A program made the position numbers and the translations under genes. From assembly GCA_020284085.1 (NCBI GenBank), contig JACEVL010001161.1, positions 4,152,930-4,216,929 on the forward strand: a stretch of DNA of 64,000 nucleotides, given 5' to 3'. The notes under the pieces were generated by a model. That model made no database searches. It was given only the letters and a program-made list of their open reading frames with translations, and was not told the DNA's origin. The stretch comes from Aporrectodea caliginosa (lineage: Eukaryota > Annelida > Clitellata > Crassiclitellata > Lumbricidae). This document shows positions 1 to 11,489 of the stretch, piece after piece; position 1 is the stretch's first letter, and each line of letters begins with the position of its first letter.

Positions 1-302
1 TAAATTGTTAACAATCAATTGCATTGAATGTTAACTTGCGAATCGAGCAGAGAAGCTAGTCAACATTATTGGGAAACACGTGAAATGGCAACATCGGTTG
101 TCAGCCTGTCTCTCAGTTTCAGCCAATGGCTGATGTTTCTGCGGGAGTTATTTTGTGCAGCGGCAAGAAGACTGATTATAATTATTGATCGAGTTTAATA
201 TCACTGCGGGCGAGAGTTTCTACATAGACTGTAGGATTTGTATGCGTGTCGGAGTGTCAAGCAGAGCTGTGCATATGCCACGTGAATTCAACATAAATTG
301 CG

Positions 303-524
303 TTGGATTCGATTGACCCTTGCAAAGAACGTTCTGAAGAAATACGGAAGCGAGAATACATGCATTTAGTGACGCGTCTGATAGACATATCATCACAAAC
401 ATGGAACTTGAGGACACATGTTTCTGAGATTTTAGGAACTTGCGGGATGTTTCTGGCGGTCGATTTTCTGCCCTGCGCCTCTGTCAAGAGTCGAGGCAAG
501 TTTTCTGTTCGTCGAGAATGCTAA
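303..524 (+). other. Upstream ORF (73 codons) in the same frame as the 489-aa gene
   Basis: The ORF opens at 303 and ends in TAA at 522-524, directly followed by TAG (525-527) and then the ATG at 540, all in one frame. The product has no recognisable domain. It could be a translated uORF in the leader or chance. Nothing in its composition shows that it is coding. Confidence 0.2.
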
Positions 525-539
525 TAGGATCCTCCTTCG

Positions 540-2009
540 ATGCCCTTCGACGGTCGATCAGTGGTTGTTGAGACACGCGCAGAGTTCTGTACGAACCAAC
601 GCGGTGGTAGCGGTGGTAGCGGCGAGATGGATCGCAGTTCGACGGATCGGACTTCGACGGCTGAGTCAGAGGCTGGAACATCGTCCATCGACGTCTCTTC
701 TGATCCCGTCCAGCTGAACAACATCCTCTCCGTCAATGACTCCGATCAGCCGGCAGCAGCTGAGGCCGAACTGGAGTCACCGTCATGCAATAAAGCGCTG
801 AATCGTGACCAGGGAGTCCTGAGCGGTAGGGTGGATGATGATGTCCCGATGGCGTCGACTTCGAAGGGAGTAGGAGGGGTCTGTGCGCTGTCTGAATCCC
901 TGAAGCACCCGCGGAAGTCCCTTCCTCTGCTGCCGCGTATGAGTCAGTACGAGCGACACCCGCTGCTTCAGGTCCGACCTGGAACCGGTCTGTCTGAGTT
1001 CGAGCTGTTTCTGCTCGAGAAGGACCTCTTCAAGAAACGATGCTCCGTCGACGACCATCCGTCGGACCCTGCTGCTGAGACAGGCGGAGCCTCTTCTGCC
1101 TCATCCCACTGCCATTCCTCATCCGCTCGTGGTAGCATCGTTCGAGAGGAGGAGCGCAAGCTGATCCCACGCAGCGCTCACTACGAGCCGCACCCGCTGC
1201 TGAGGAAATCCGTGTCCGGGGTCTGCGAACTGGAGCTGTACCTGATGGAGAAGAACGAGGAAGTGACGAGGAGACAACGAGCCATCGACAGGGACCATGA
1301 CGATGACGATGACGATGACGACGACGGCGATGGTCTGAGGACGACCAGCATTAAGAAGGGTCAAGGTCGGTCAAAGCTGGAGCCTCGAATGAACCAGTGG
1401 GAGAAGCACGCCCTTCTGGAGGTCAAGGACAAGGCCGGACTGTCGGAAGTCGATCGCCTCTTCCTCGACACTGAGCAGCAGCAGCAGCAACAGCAACAGG
1501 AAGAGCGAGGTAAGTGTGGCGCCGAATGTGTCTGCAAGAGTGCCACGTGCAAGAGATGCAAGAAGCAGCAGCAGAGGCAACAGAATCAAGCGCTCCAGTC
1601 GCCCACTTCCAACCTCCAGCAGAACTTAGAGGCCTCCATATGGAAGGGTGACTCGTCCAAGACTTCTGAAGATTCGTCCTCTGCCACCAGTGCCGCTCCC
1701 TTGCTCTGTCAGAAGCCGCATGGTCATCAGCAGAAGCGCGTCCACTTCGAGAGACAGAAGAACGAAGCGGACGACTCTGGCATCGCATCGTCTGACGCCA
1801 GTTGCCCAGCAACCAGACAGGATGACGTCAGCGCACCGGAAGTGAGCGCGCGAAACAGCAACGCCACCTATGGTAAGCAGCTGAAAAACGACGGAGATGA
1901 TCGAAAAGAGATCGGAACAGACGAAACAGCAGCTGGAACAGACGATAGAAAGAACAGACGAGCGTTTAGGACGGATAAACAAGGAAACAAGTCATGCTGT
2001 ATGTCATAA
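540..2009 (+). CDS. Unrecognised 489-aa triple-repeat protein with RVxF, DSGxxS and CaaX motifs
   Basis: I do not recognise the family. The open frame is far longer than chance here and more GC-rich than its AT-rich surroundings. Three divergent copies of a ~34-residue unit lie at residues ~131-165, 208-241 and 280-313, each carrying a core like YExHPLL followed by a Leu/Glu-rich segment. Between them are a poly-Asp run (254-262) and a poly-Gln run (313-320), then five cysteines at 326-340 (C-x3-C-x-C-x4-C-x2-C). KRVHF (399-403) fits the RVxF docking motif of protein phosphatase 1. DSGIAS (412-417) fits the beta-TrCP phosphodegron DSGxxS. The C-terminus CCMS (486-489) after a basic stretch fits a farnesylated CaaX box. 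These are known motif classes; function is inferred as a membrane-anchored, regulated PP1 scaffold. In-frame stops TAA-TAG (522-527) precede the first ATG. The ATG at 627 (residue 30) has better context and may be the true start. It may be a single-exon gene or the last exon of a longer one. Confidence 0.7.
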   Translation: MPFDGRSVVVETRAEFCTNQRGGSGGSGEMDRSSTDRTSTAESEAGTSSIDVSSDPVQLNNILSVNDSDQPAAAEAELESPSCNKALNRDQGVLSGRVDDDVPMASTSKGVGGVCALSESLKHPRKSLPLLPRMSQYERHPLLQVRPGTGLSEFELFLLEKDLFKKRCSVDDHPSDPAAETGGASSASSHCHSSSARGSIVREEERKLIPRSAHYEPHPLLRKSVSGVCELELYLMEKNEEVTRRQRAIDRDHDDDDDDDDDGDGLRTTSIKKGQGRSKLEPRMNQWEKHALLEVKDKAGLSEVDRLFLDTEQQQQQQQQEERGKCGAECVCKSATCKRCKKQQQRQQNQALQSPTSNLQQNLEASIWKGDSSKTSEDSSSATSAAPLLCQKPHGHQQKRVHFERQKNEADDSGIASSDASCPATRQDDVSAPEVSARNSNATYGKQLKNDGDDRKEIGTDETAAGTDDRKNRRAFRTDKQGNKSCCMS

Positions 2010-3480
2010 AAGTAAATGTACAGAATATTATTATTATCATACTCATAACTTTATATTATTAATATTTAATTTTTCGCCCGAGGTAGAAAAGATCCCTCAG
2101 GCTCTATTTAATTTAGATATTCATATGGATTATTATTGTTTTCATCATTGCCAATATTATCGGAGTTTTTATTTCTTTAAATATTTTAATATTGTTATCA
2201 TAATTATGAATGGTACTATTTATATTTAATACTCACTATAAATAATGATAATTATCATAATTATTATTATTAGGCATTTATTATATATTTGATCAATATC
2301 ATAATATTACGCAGTAAGCCTATTTTTATGCGCCATGGGTTGTAGTTGTCACAGCGAACAGTTTGTGAGTACAACGAGTAGGCATAAGCACCTGCTTCTT
2401 ACAATATGCGGACTATTTTATTGTTCCTTTTGGAAGAGACGATGTTCAACTCAGTTACATTGGAAGTTCTTGTTCTGTGGAACCTTTCATTGTGTCAGTG
2501 TAGGACAATATGACGAAAGCATCAGCGCAGCCTTCCTCTGTAGTCGCAGACCATCGACCAGTATTGAGAATTACGGTATGTCTGTAGTCAGCCTATATTT
2601 CCTATGTAGATATTGAGTATAAGTTACGTGTTACCCGTAAGCAAATAGAAATTCTAGTCGGATTGCCTCGCTACAGTTGAAATATAATTTGGTAAAACGG
2701 TTCTCATTTCTCTCACTTCTATAACTTTGAGTAGGCTTAGGCTAGGGTGACCCTTAATGTAAGTTTAAAATCTAACCCCTCAGTCTGTTCTATTTATGGG
2801 AAAAAACACAGTGCTAAATTTGTTTGTTTGTACAATATTTAGTGGTGGCTCTCTGACTTCAGTTGCTTCAATTTTTTTCGTAATGGGACTGAATAATGTA
2901 AACATGGTGCCAATGACTGTGGTGAATTCTACTTATATGATTACTCTCCGGTGGCGTACTCCTCTTAGGGTAGACGTAGCTAAACTGTGGCACCACAATG
3001 TCCTAAATACTATGTTAAGGCTAGCTGTTCATGCCACAACTCCGCCACTGCTCGTACTCTGTCAGTGCCAGTCCCAATCCTGGAGAAAGGAGGAGGTCGA
3101 TGCTAATAATCTTTCTTATGACACAGTGTCGTTAAACAGCAACTAATCTGCGAAATCTAGTCTTAGGTCCAGCGGTCTTCTCCAGTCTCTCAAGAACTGG
3201 TTCATGTCGGTCCACAGGGCTCTCCAATTCTCCGGTGGTCATCATCATCAGAAGGGGCGCCAGCAATAAGCCCGAAAAGTGTATTTTGCGTTTTCAAACA
3301 GTGTCATAAGACCGATTCCAGCGCTGTTCTTCTTATTATAAGATTGATCACTTAGACCGATCACATTGTTGGGATTAGGGAATCCGAGGGATCTTCCTTA
3401 GGCATCACATTCTGAAAGTGTCAGGTTTATAGTTTAAGGCTTCTGCGGGGACCACGTCTCACAGCTGTAGAGAATTACTT
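2010..3480. other. AT-rich 3' flank and spacer
   Basis: The part from 2010 to about 2330 is very AT-rich and probably 3' UTR or flank of the preceding gene, though no canonical AATAAA was found. The rest shows no supported gene. Positions ~3035-3140 match a second copy at ~29143-29265 and are listed separately. Confidence 0.5.
3035..3140 (+). repeat. Dispersed repeat copy 1 (possible LINE 3' end)
   Basis: The segment beginning with the words CCGCCACTG and GTGCCAGTCCCAA recurs at 29143-29265 with substitutions. Both end in an A-rich stretch mentioning GTGTCRTTAAAC, and the second is followed by an ACT-type tail. This resembles a non-LTR retrotransposon 3' end, but the family is not certain. 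Confidence 0.4.
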
Positions 3481-3488
3481 ACTGATTA

Positions 3489-4253
3489 GGCCCCACAGAA
3501 ATTTGCGCCAAGAAATTGAAAAAATTGCGCGGCAAAAACGCTAATTTTGCGCGCATTTTGCGCAAAGTAAAAAGTGGTATAAGTACGTTATTTTTTGCAT
3601 GAATCAGTGTGCCAAAGTATTTAACAGTGTTTTCGTTATTTAGTGTATGGTTTGGCTTCCTAAAAATTATTGATGCTTGCAGAATTTTTACACTGGCTGA
3701 CGAGTTTCTTGTATGGTCAGTCACCAGGATGGTTGCCCTTCATCTTCGTATGTAACGTCTATGAATTCATGTGCTCGATAACGAGCTGACACATTGGCAC
3801 TATGCGGTCACGCACGCTGTTGCGTGACTGTTTTTGGCACACACTGTCTAACGAATTTTGTCGCAGTCAAGTTTTAGAATTTTTTTGACTAAGAGTCTGT
3901 GCAGAAACATATTCCTTAATTACTAATTCCTCTATAACTTCAATACTATAGTCCCATTCCGTGGTTTTTTCAATTGTCGGTCGACCATCGATAGCCTATC
4001 TATAGGCCCTATTTAGATCGACGCTGTGGCTGCTATGTTGAATTTACTACGCATCGCAGTGGATTTTTAGTCATTTAAAGTTCAATTGCGCGAATTACGA
4101 ACACAAATTACGAATCAAGTGCTGAAAATAACGATCTGTTATGGTATTTTGCGCGAAAATTGCGTACATTGCTAATTTTTGCGCCGTTGCGCGAGAGCTG
4201 GATTTTTGCGCGAAAATTGCGCGGCGCAGAATCGCGAATTTCTGGAGGGCCTA
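3489..4253. mobile_element. hAT-like non-autonomous element with TTGCGC subterminal repeats
   Basis: ACTGATTA occurs at 3481-3488 and again at 4254-4261, an 8 bp direct repeat as expected for hAT target duplication. The ends are imperfect inverted repeats: the left reads GGCCCCACAGAAATTTGCG and the complement of the right reads TAGGCCCTCCAGAAATTCGCG (offset by two bases). Many TTGCGC/GCGCAA words cluster just inside both ends (about 3503-3560 and 4150-4235), like the subterminal transposase-binding repeats of hAT elements. No transposase is visible. Confidence 0.65.
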
Positions 4254-4261
4254 ACTGATTA

Positions 4262-4955
4262 GTGCATCATATAATTATTATGAACTCTTCTGTTTTTTAA
4301 TAATAGTTTCAGTGATCGCTATTCAGTCTGCCGCAATTTTTTTCCATTTCAAACAATTAGTTGAATTTAAACTTATCTGTGGTTGCGATACATACATATT
4401 CGACACCATTAACGACGTTTGATGGAATCTTTAGTTGTTATCTGAACTCAAGATTGATATGTGCAGAATGAGAACTTTCATTTGTATACTAACCCAGGTG
4501 GGTTTGGACACGATACCAGTATACCGAGCATCAGCAGAAATCGATCAAGGTACAAGATCGAACAACCAGCGTGTAGTAAGGCGATCTCAGAGTAGGCCTA
4601 CTCTGCTCCGGTCGCATTGAAAGTAGGCTACACTGAGATGTGCAAAAGTTGCGGAGGGCTGGATCTTCCAGTCTATATATCAGGTGGGTTGGAGTGAAGC
4701 ACTTACTCGGTCTACTCTGCATACATCTGTGGCTTGAAAGAGTGCTGTCTCGCAGATTGCATTTTGTCACTGCAGCAAAGCCTGATGACTCGTTTGCATG
4801 TTCCCACATCTACATAACCTGTCGCCTCTATGTCATGGAGTTTAAAGTCGTGCCTGCCTTCGAGAGGACTCGCTGGATATCTGCAATTCTGTATGAACAA
4901 AAGTTATCTTTTTCGAGGGTTCAAGAACCAGTGGCTCGTGCATAGTATAATTATG
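4262..4955. other. Spacer without supported gene
   Basis: Only short ORFs without recognisable domains are present; I see no RNA gene or repeat structure. Confidence 0.5.
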
Positions 4956-5923
4956 CACTGTGTCCCGAAGAAAAAGTGTCATAACTCGGTCAAACCTTTT
5001 AGCATTTGCCTGAAATTTTAAGAACAACAAGAGTAGTCACATTACCACCAAATCTTAACGCCGTTTGGAAATGTTGGTGATTTTGTCAAGTTTATGAACG
5101 TTTGAGATACAGTACTTAAAATGGAAAATTTCCAACATACAAGAGCAATAAGGAAATGAAGTTCAGCTACAGCTGGTGTTCAAAATGTTCTTTTTGTTCA
5201 CGGACACACGACCGTAAACGTGGACTCCACTGTTTGATGACCCGGGTGCACTGATTTGATCTTCGTTGAGCCGAGTGTGAAGGTGAATGGAGCGTACTAT
5301 CGCGATGTGTTGCTCACTCAACATTTGCTTCCTGTCATCAAGCAGTTGTCTGGCGGCTACTTCACATTCCAACAAGACAGTGAAAGCCATAAGCATCGAG
5401 CACGTGAGACCATTGCTCTGCTGTCCCTGGAGACACCCGACTTCATATCCCCGCAACTGTGCATGGCCGCCCCACAGTCCAGACCTCAATCCAGTTGACT
5501 ATCAAATCTGGAATGTCCTGGATAAGCGCGTTTATCGTTCCCGCATTCGTGGCATCGATCACCTGAGGGCGCGTCTGACTGAAGAGTGGCAGCTGTTTGA
5601 CCACGTGATCATCGACCGGGCCATCAAACAGTGGATTCCACGTCTACGGTCGTGTGTCCGTGAACAAGGAAAATATTTTGAACACCAGCTGTAGCTGAAC
5701 TTCACTTCCTTGTGGCTCTTGTATGTTGGAAATTTCCCCTTTTCAGTGCTCCATCTCAAATGTTCATAAACTTGACAAAATCACCAACACATGCAAACGG
5801 CTTTAAGATTTGGTGGTAATATGGCTACTGTTGTTGTTCTTAAAATTTCAGGCAAATGCTAAAAGTTTTGACCGAGTTATGACCGAGTTTTTCTTGGGGT
5901 CTACTTTTCATCGGGACACAGTG
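4956..5923 (+). mobile_element. Fold-back Tc1/mariner derivative with long inverted repeats
   Basis: The ends are CACTGTGTCCCG and its complement CGGGACACAGTG. Inverted arms run about 4956-5240 and 5622-5923, roughly 285-300 bp with small indels. A TA follows the right end, and TG stands at the left where TA would be expected. The right arm includes the 3' end of the transposase frame, so the left arm is a reverse copy of the coding end. The element therefore looks like an inverted duplication of its own 3' half. Confidence 0.8.
5250..5694 (+). pseudogene. Tc1/mariner transposase, C-terminal fragment
   Basis: Two frames joined by a frameshift near 5450-5465 give the C-terminal half of an IS630/Tc1/mariner DDE transposase. 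The motif FQQD (second catalytic Asp) lies near 5368-5380 and WPPHSPDLNPVDY (third Asp) near 5465-5505. Spacing is close to the DD37D type after allowing for an extra residue and the frameshift. The end reads through LRSCVREQGKYFEH before a stop at 5694. The N-terminal DNA-binding region and first Asp are absent, so it is non-functional. Confidence 0.8.
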
Positions 5924-6360
5924 TAGATCGCGACATCTTCCAGCCACCAACCTCCATCAGCATCCGCTAATCCTTTAGTGGAGGCGATGACATCCAGCTC
6001 TCGAGGTGACATCGTGGACTCAACTCAAACATACCTGGAAGTCGAATAAACACTTGCTGGCGACATACACTTTGAAACCATCAGTAATGCACAAGAAATT
6101 CCACCTCCAGGTTCCATGCATCGTGCAAGATGGATGGCGTGACAGCCATCGTTCCGCTCTGATTCGTTTGAGGGCTTGGAATACTGAATACTTGCTATGA
6201 AAGAACCTTTGGCTTCAATCTCATGGGACTTTTCAGACACACGCCAGTCGATGTCTTATGTATTAGACACCGGCACGATGGAAGTTGGGCTACTTGTTAC
6301 GATTACAGTTGCACATTTCTGTCTTGCAGGCCAAGACCAGAAAACTAGCGCTTCACTTAA
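5924..6360. other. Spacer
   Basis: No gene or repeat that I can support. Confidence 0.4.
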
Positions 6361-7570
6361 CGTAACACAAAATAACATAAAATGGCATAACATAACATAA
6401 CATAGCATAATATGGCATAATATTAACAAAACATAAATAGGGTTTTAGTGGTTCAAAACACATTTACTGTGTGCTGGAACCAGTGCAAATTAATTAGAGT
6501 TGCTTAATAACCCATCCTCCTCAGCTTCTTAAAAGCTGTGACAGTGGCCACTGAGACAACAGAATCATCTAGATCATTCTAAAAGTCTATACAACTCGTG
6601 CATTGCAGCAGCATTTCTGCCCTCTTGTTTCTGTCGCTTTCTTGAATAATTAAATATGTGACCTCGATTAGTCTTGCCTTATGCTAATTCAAAGAAACTC
6701 TTCCACTACGCTGCCTGCCTTTCAGTGTTGATCCTATAAGCGTCGATTAATCCTCCTCTGCCCATCTTCTATTCCATGTTTGTTAGTCCACATCTTTACA
6801 ACCTTGCTTCATGGCTAAGGTCTTTGTGACCCTAAATCACTTTGGTTGCTCTTCTTTGCCGGTTGTTCTATGTCCGTCGTATTTCAGGTCTTGATTCCAA
6901 ACCTGGATGCAGTATTCCAACGGTGACTATGTCAGTGATTTGACAAACCGCAGTATCTTTGTCCTCTCGATTATGCCCGAGGCGCATTGTATTGTAGGCT
7001 TTGCACTTGTTTACATAATCATTCCATGTCTCTTGTTCCTCAATCATTTAAATACTTAACCCATTTCAAAAGAACACTGTTTCTCTTGCTCATAAACATG
7101 ACCAAGCACTTTCCAAATTAGAAAGCATCTGCGATTCCTGTGGCAATTTGAACAGTCTTCCTGGATCCTCTCGCAGTGTGTCCGCTTCTTCAACTACTTC
7201 GCACAAGTTTTGTATCATCGGCAAATTAGACAATAGTTTTAGATAAATTCAATGATTTATATATTTAATTTATAAAAATGACGAACAGCAGTTGCCCAAA
7301 CATTTTCCCTGTGGCTATTCGTTTAATACTCCTGTCCAATTATAACGTTCGTCTTCTATGCTCACCTTTTGTCTTCTGCCTGATGACCTGCTTGTTATCC
7401 ATTTTATAGACTGAACCCTATTATACTGCATGCTTGTAATGTTTTGGCCTTAAACAAGGCGCTTTGTCAAATGCCTTTGCATAATCTAGGTAGTACATAT
7501 CCATAGGATCTCTCTCATTTATCCTCTTATAGACCTAAAAAGTAACAAATTTGTCAAACATGAACGAGCT
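6360..7570 (-). mobile_element. L2/CR1-type LINE, degraded 3' portion
   Basis: The complement carries the characteristic end of L2/CR1 reverse transcriptases in broken frames: a 'LEYCIQVW'-like segment near 6905, RRATKVI near 6870, then RL..CGLTNME and GRGGLIDAYRI near 6740-6800, and a C-terminal VATVTAFKKLRRMGY-like end near 6505. The 3' tail is the (TATGT)n-type run seen on the plus strand as ACATA repeats at 6362-6440. A second copy of the same 3' end and tail lies on the plus strand at ~11500-11790. Confidence 0.65.
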
Positions 7571-7830
7571 CTGGTGTTTCCATATTGACTGCTCTTAATA
7601 ATTATCATATCATACTAATTGAACTGTTCCACTGTGTAATCCGTCTGTGCTTTTCGATTAAATCTAGAAACTTAAAAGCTGTAAAAAGGGAATCTTCAGT
7701 TCACCAACGATTTTAGAACGCACGTTTTTAAAACTTCGGCTGAAATGTTACTTTAAAACTTCAATTTCTAAGTAAACAATAATGAGATTGTTGACATTGG
7801 TTAAAATCACAATCCCAAGGTTGAAATTTC

Positions 7831-8162
7831 AAACAGTGGATATTGGCAAGACTATATATAGGCTGAAAAACTTAATTAGACCTATGCACTTGAGAATTAC
7901 CCGAATATTGGTTGAAGTGTTCGTGGCGTGCTGGTAGGCCTAATGATAACAAGGTCTACCTTTCTGTGGGTAATAAGGCCCTATGCAATGTGTGCAGACA
8001 GGACAAACAGTTGAGCATGACAAAATATGGACCATGGTTACATGATGAATGTATTGGTTTAGATTCAGAAGTGGAAGAAGAAACATTAGTTTGCCCATAT
8101 TATGACAACTAATAATATCAGGAAAAAGCCTGAATTAATGACCACGTTTTCATCACATTTCT
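7831..8162 (+). mobile_element. Transposon fragment with PHD-like finger, copy A (defective)
   Basis: This segment is homologous over about 330 bp to 34044-34378. Its ORF (7912-8112) ends in a cysteine-rich stretch, ALCNVCRQ...WLHDECIG...VCPYYDN. Compared with copy B it lacks the QCGQ block, and the final zinc-ligand Cys has become Tyr, so the finger is broken. GGGCCTTATTACC-type inverted motifs at ~8284-8330 and ~8480 match motifs around copy B and may be the element ends. Confidence 0.6.
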
Positions 8163-9295
8163 TTTATTCCGGACAGCTATAATTAATTATTATCTGTCCA
8201 TAAAAATATTAACTCATAAGAAACTTAAGATTTTTGACAATATCAAGCGGACATTTAAACGAAGACATAAGACACTTTTTAAGTTGGGCCTTATTACCTG
8301 CGGTGTTGGGTAATAAGGCCCACATCATGACTTTAAAAAAAATTATTTGCAACTATGTGAAATTTTATTTAATCAAAATAATTTTAATCCACTATGTAGA
8401 TACTTCCATATACTCTTCATATGGCTATTTTGCATAGTTACAGTAGAATACCAGTCGCCGTTTTTGGAAAAATTTCTTAGGTGGGCCTTATTCCCAACAG
8501 TTACATTGTGTATAAGGCGGTCTATGGATTGTTTCTGCTACATTCTTATACTGAGTTCTATGAAGCAAACAAAAAAGCAAACCTTCGGTGGTGGTCTGCT
8601 ATCAGCCGCTTCCAGTGTGACCTTATAGCTATGCATTATTCACTCTAGAGTGTGGGCAATTAAAGATACTGATCTTTGCTGGGAGTTAGGGAGGCTTAAT
8701 ACCGACCTCAGGCCGATGCTTTAAATCACGGCTGTAGAGCTTACGTTTAGCTTTAGGCGGAGTTTTAGCAGCATACCCTTGAGACAAAGCCAAACTCGTG
8801 TTTACATCTCTCTAGTCTACAGAACCTGCTTAGAAGCGTGGTCACAAATTCTAAGAAAACTCGACTTGCTTTCCACTTGGGATTCTTGCGAAGAGTAATT
8901 TGACTCCGATTATTGTTTGATGTACACTGTCACATTGACGTTCAATACGCATTCTAGTAAACGCCGACCGATCGCAAGATGACGTCTACAATCTTAATAG
9001 GACATTCTCTTCCATCGGCGCTATATAAATTGCGCTGAGTCCGTTATATCAGATTACTGTATTGCGTAATGTTGCATCCTAAAATGCGACTAGCAGCAAC
9101 TTATATCAGTTGGGTGTCCCAGATCACAATCCGTAGGGGGGGGGGATTCAAGCCGAGGAGACAGCACTGTGCTACTGAGGAAATAGTTGGTGCTGGATGC
9201 CATGGCTAGAACCAGCTATGATAGTTTCCAGAGTTGATGCTTCAGTCGTAAGTGGGAAGCTGCAGGAGAGACATCTTTATTCCATGCAGTTGGAA
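8163..9295. other. AT-rich spacer with GGGCCTTATT motifs
   Basis: Holds motifs related to the PHD-type transposon up to ~8520, then spacer with no supported gene. A GCGCTATATAAAT word near 9018 resembles LINE/SINE tails. Confidence 0.4.
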
Positions 9296-9725
9296 TACTG
9301 CATCCAGACAGACAGAGACAGACAGAATGAGACAGACAGACTGAGACAGACAGAGCGACAAAGACAGAGAGAGACAGACAGAGCGACAGACAGAGTGACA
9401 GACAGACAGAGAGACAGAGAGAGCGACAAAGACAGAGAGACACAGACATACAGACAGAGACAGACAGAGACAGAGACATAGACAGAGAGAGATAGACAGA
9501 GAGCGACAGAGACAGAGAGACAGAGACATACAGACAGAGACAGACAGGCAGAGTCAGACAGACAGACAGAGACAGACAGACAGACAGAGACAGACAGACT
9601 GAGACAGACAGACTGAGACAGACAGACAGAGACAGACAGACTGAGACAGACAGACAGACAGACAGAGACAGACAGAGACAGACAGACAGGGACAGACAGA
9701 GACAGACAGAGGCAGACAGAGAGAA
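9296..9725. repeat. (GACA)n / (GAGACAGACA)n simple-sequence tract
   Basis: About 430 bp of imperfect GACA repeats. Long open frames through it (Cys/Leu/Ser-rich on the minus strand) are artefacts of the repeat. Confidence 0.95.
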
Positions 9726-11459
9726 GGAAGTTCTGAGAGGCGAGCAAGGGAATGGGCGAAATAGTAAGCTTAATAAATAAATAAATCATGTCTTTCAGTC
9801 GTTCTATCTTTCTGCCACCATCTCGTCCACTTCCACCATTCTCCATTGCTCTCCCTCCTCTGCAGCCGCCTGCTGCCATGTCTGCCTCCAGCATCGTTTC
9901 TCCCTAATCCATCTTCCAATGTGCCTTCGATTGGTTCGGTGGATGAGTTCTTTTAGATCTATCTTTCGATGCCCTTGGGCGACAAGTGAACTATATGAGC
10001 CAACTGAAGTGCTACGACAAAAGCCTACGAGTAGACAGGCCTACTGTCGTCGTTATCGTTTGTCTGGTCATAAACCCACTTCATTGAGTCACATTCTCTT
10101 TCATCTATACAGGATCCTCTGTTTGGCTGTCATCGACGGTCCATCTGAATGGTCTAGCTGGAGCTAATAGCATTTGGACCTTGTTAAAGGCTGTTGCCAA
10201 ACAAATTACGTCTACGAGCGTTCTATGGAACCTACACAAGTGTCTGCTGTTCGTCCGCGTGACCAAATACGTCCAAGAGAAAAATCTATACAGGACGCGA
10301 CGGAATGTGTGTAAGGGTGTCCTGTGAGCAGGTCGATCGTGTGCATTTAGTGTAGTAGGTCTATGGCCAGCACTATCCTAATTGGCCAGTCCTGCCAACT
10401 CTGTCGACGACTGTCAATCGATCTCGAAGCGTCGACTCGTCCGGTTTCGTGGCGTCGCCTCAGCTCAAGATAAGACACACAGTCATTGATTTTGTTCCGT
10501 TAAGTTTCTTAACAAACAGTTCAATGACAACAGTGTAGCCTATAGGCCTACTTCAAACATAGACATAGCACGTGATCTTCCGGTGGACACGAAGTAAATA
10601 ACCCAATGGCGTCATAGCATTTTCCTTACTATCGTGGGAAACGCCAGCTAATCTCAAACAAATCTCAAATCAAAACTTGACTTGACTCATCAACATCGTG
10701 TCTTAAAAATTTCGTATAAAACGCGCGCTTTCGACAAGTTGATCAATCAGAGTATATATTATTACGTTCACTTTACCTGCTGAAGTTTCATTTAAAGTCA
10801 ACCTCAGATTATTTTCAGAAGTGACACAATGTAGGCTAGTGCTATTCAACCAATCACCTATACCTTAAAATCATGTCAACTAGTAAAATAGTCTTAACAG
10901 TTACTACAAAACAATCAACTGTAAACGTGAGCGGAAACCTGCAGCACAATCAATTTATATTATTTTATTTTACAAGGTGTTTGTAGACCCTAACGCCAAA
11001 CACCAACTGACAAACTTCGCAGATTAAGTTAAGAAAAAGTAACAGTTACATTTAATTATGTCAACGGATCAGTATAATTATAGGACAAAATTCGAACGTA
11101 AAATATAATGACTTTCAGTTAGACAATGGCCATGCGAAAGAATACGTTTTTCTCATTGTTGTAAATGTTCTTTTGTTTTAGTCAGTTATTTTGTACTGAT
11201 TAACGCAATATGTCTGTCTCTAAATTGTGTTATCACAGCACCAATTGTAATGTCTCGGCTGTCACAGAATAAATTTACATAATTGCCAACACGAATAATA
11301 ATCAAGGCAACTTTTGAACACAGAGCAACTTTTGAACACAAAGCAGCGTTTTAATAGGCCTATTATGTCAGAAAATTCTCTGACAGTTTCTAAGGCCGAC
11401 TACGATTTAGCAAACTTTGAAAAATCAGGAATGAATCACCGGTAAAAACATAATAATCT
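9726..11459. other. Spacer without supported gene
   Basis: Several short ORFs but no domain, splice-consistent exon chain or repeat structure that I can support. Confidence 0.4.
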
Positions 11460-11489
11460 ATGTGCTTGCTTTATATTCTCCTTAATCTT

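Noticed and set aside
783..1982. Minus-strand ORFs opposite the 489-aa gene
   Set aside because: Low-complexity shadows of the plus-strand coding sequence.
9277..9894. 205-codon Cys/Leu/Ser-rich minus-strand ORF and relatives
   Set aside because: Produced by the (GACA)n repeat; periodic in all frames with no domain.
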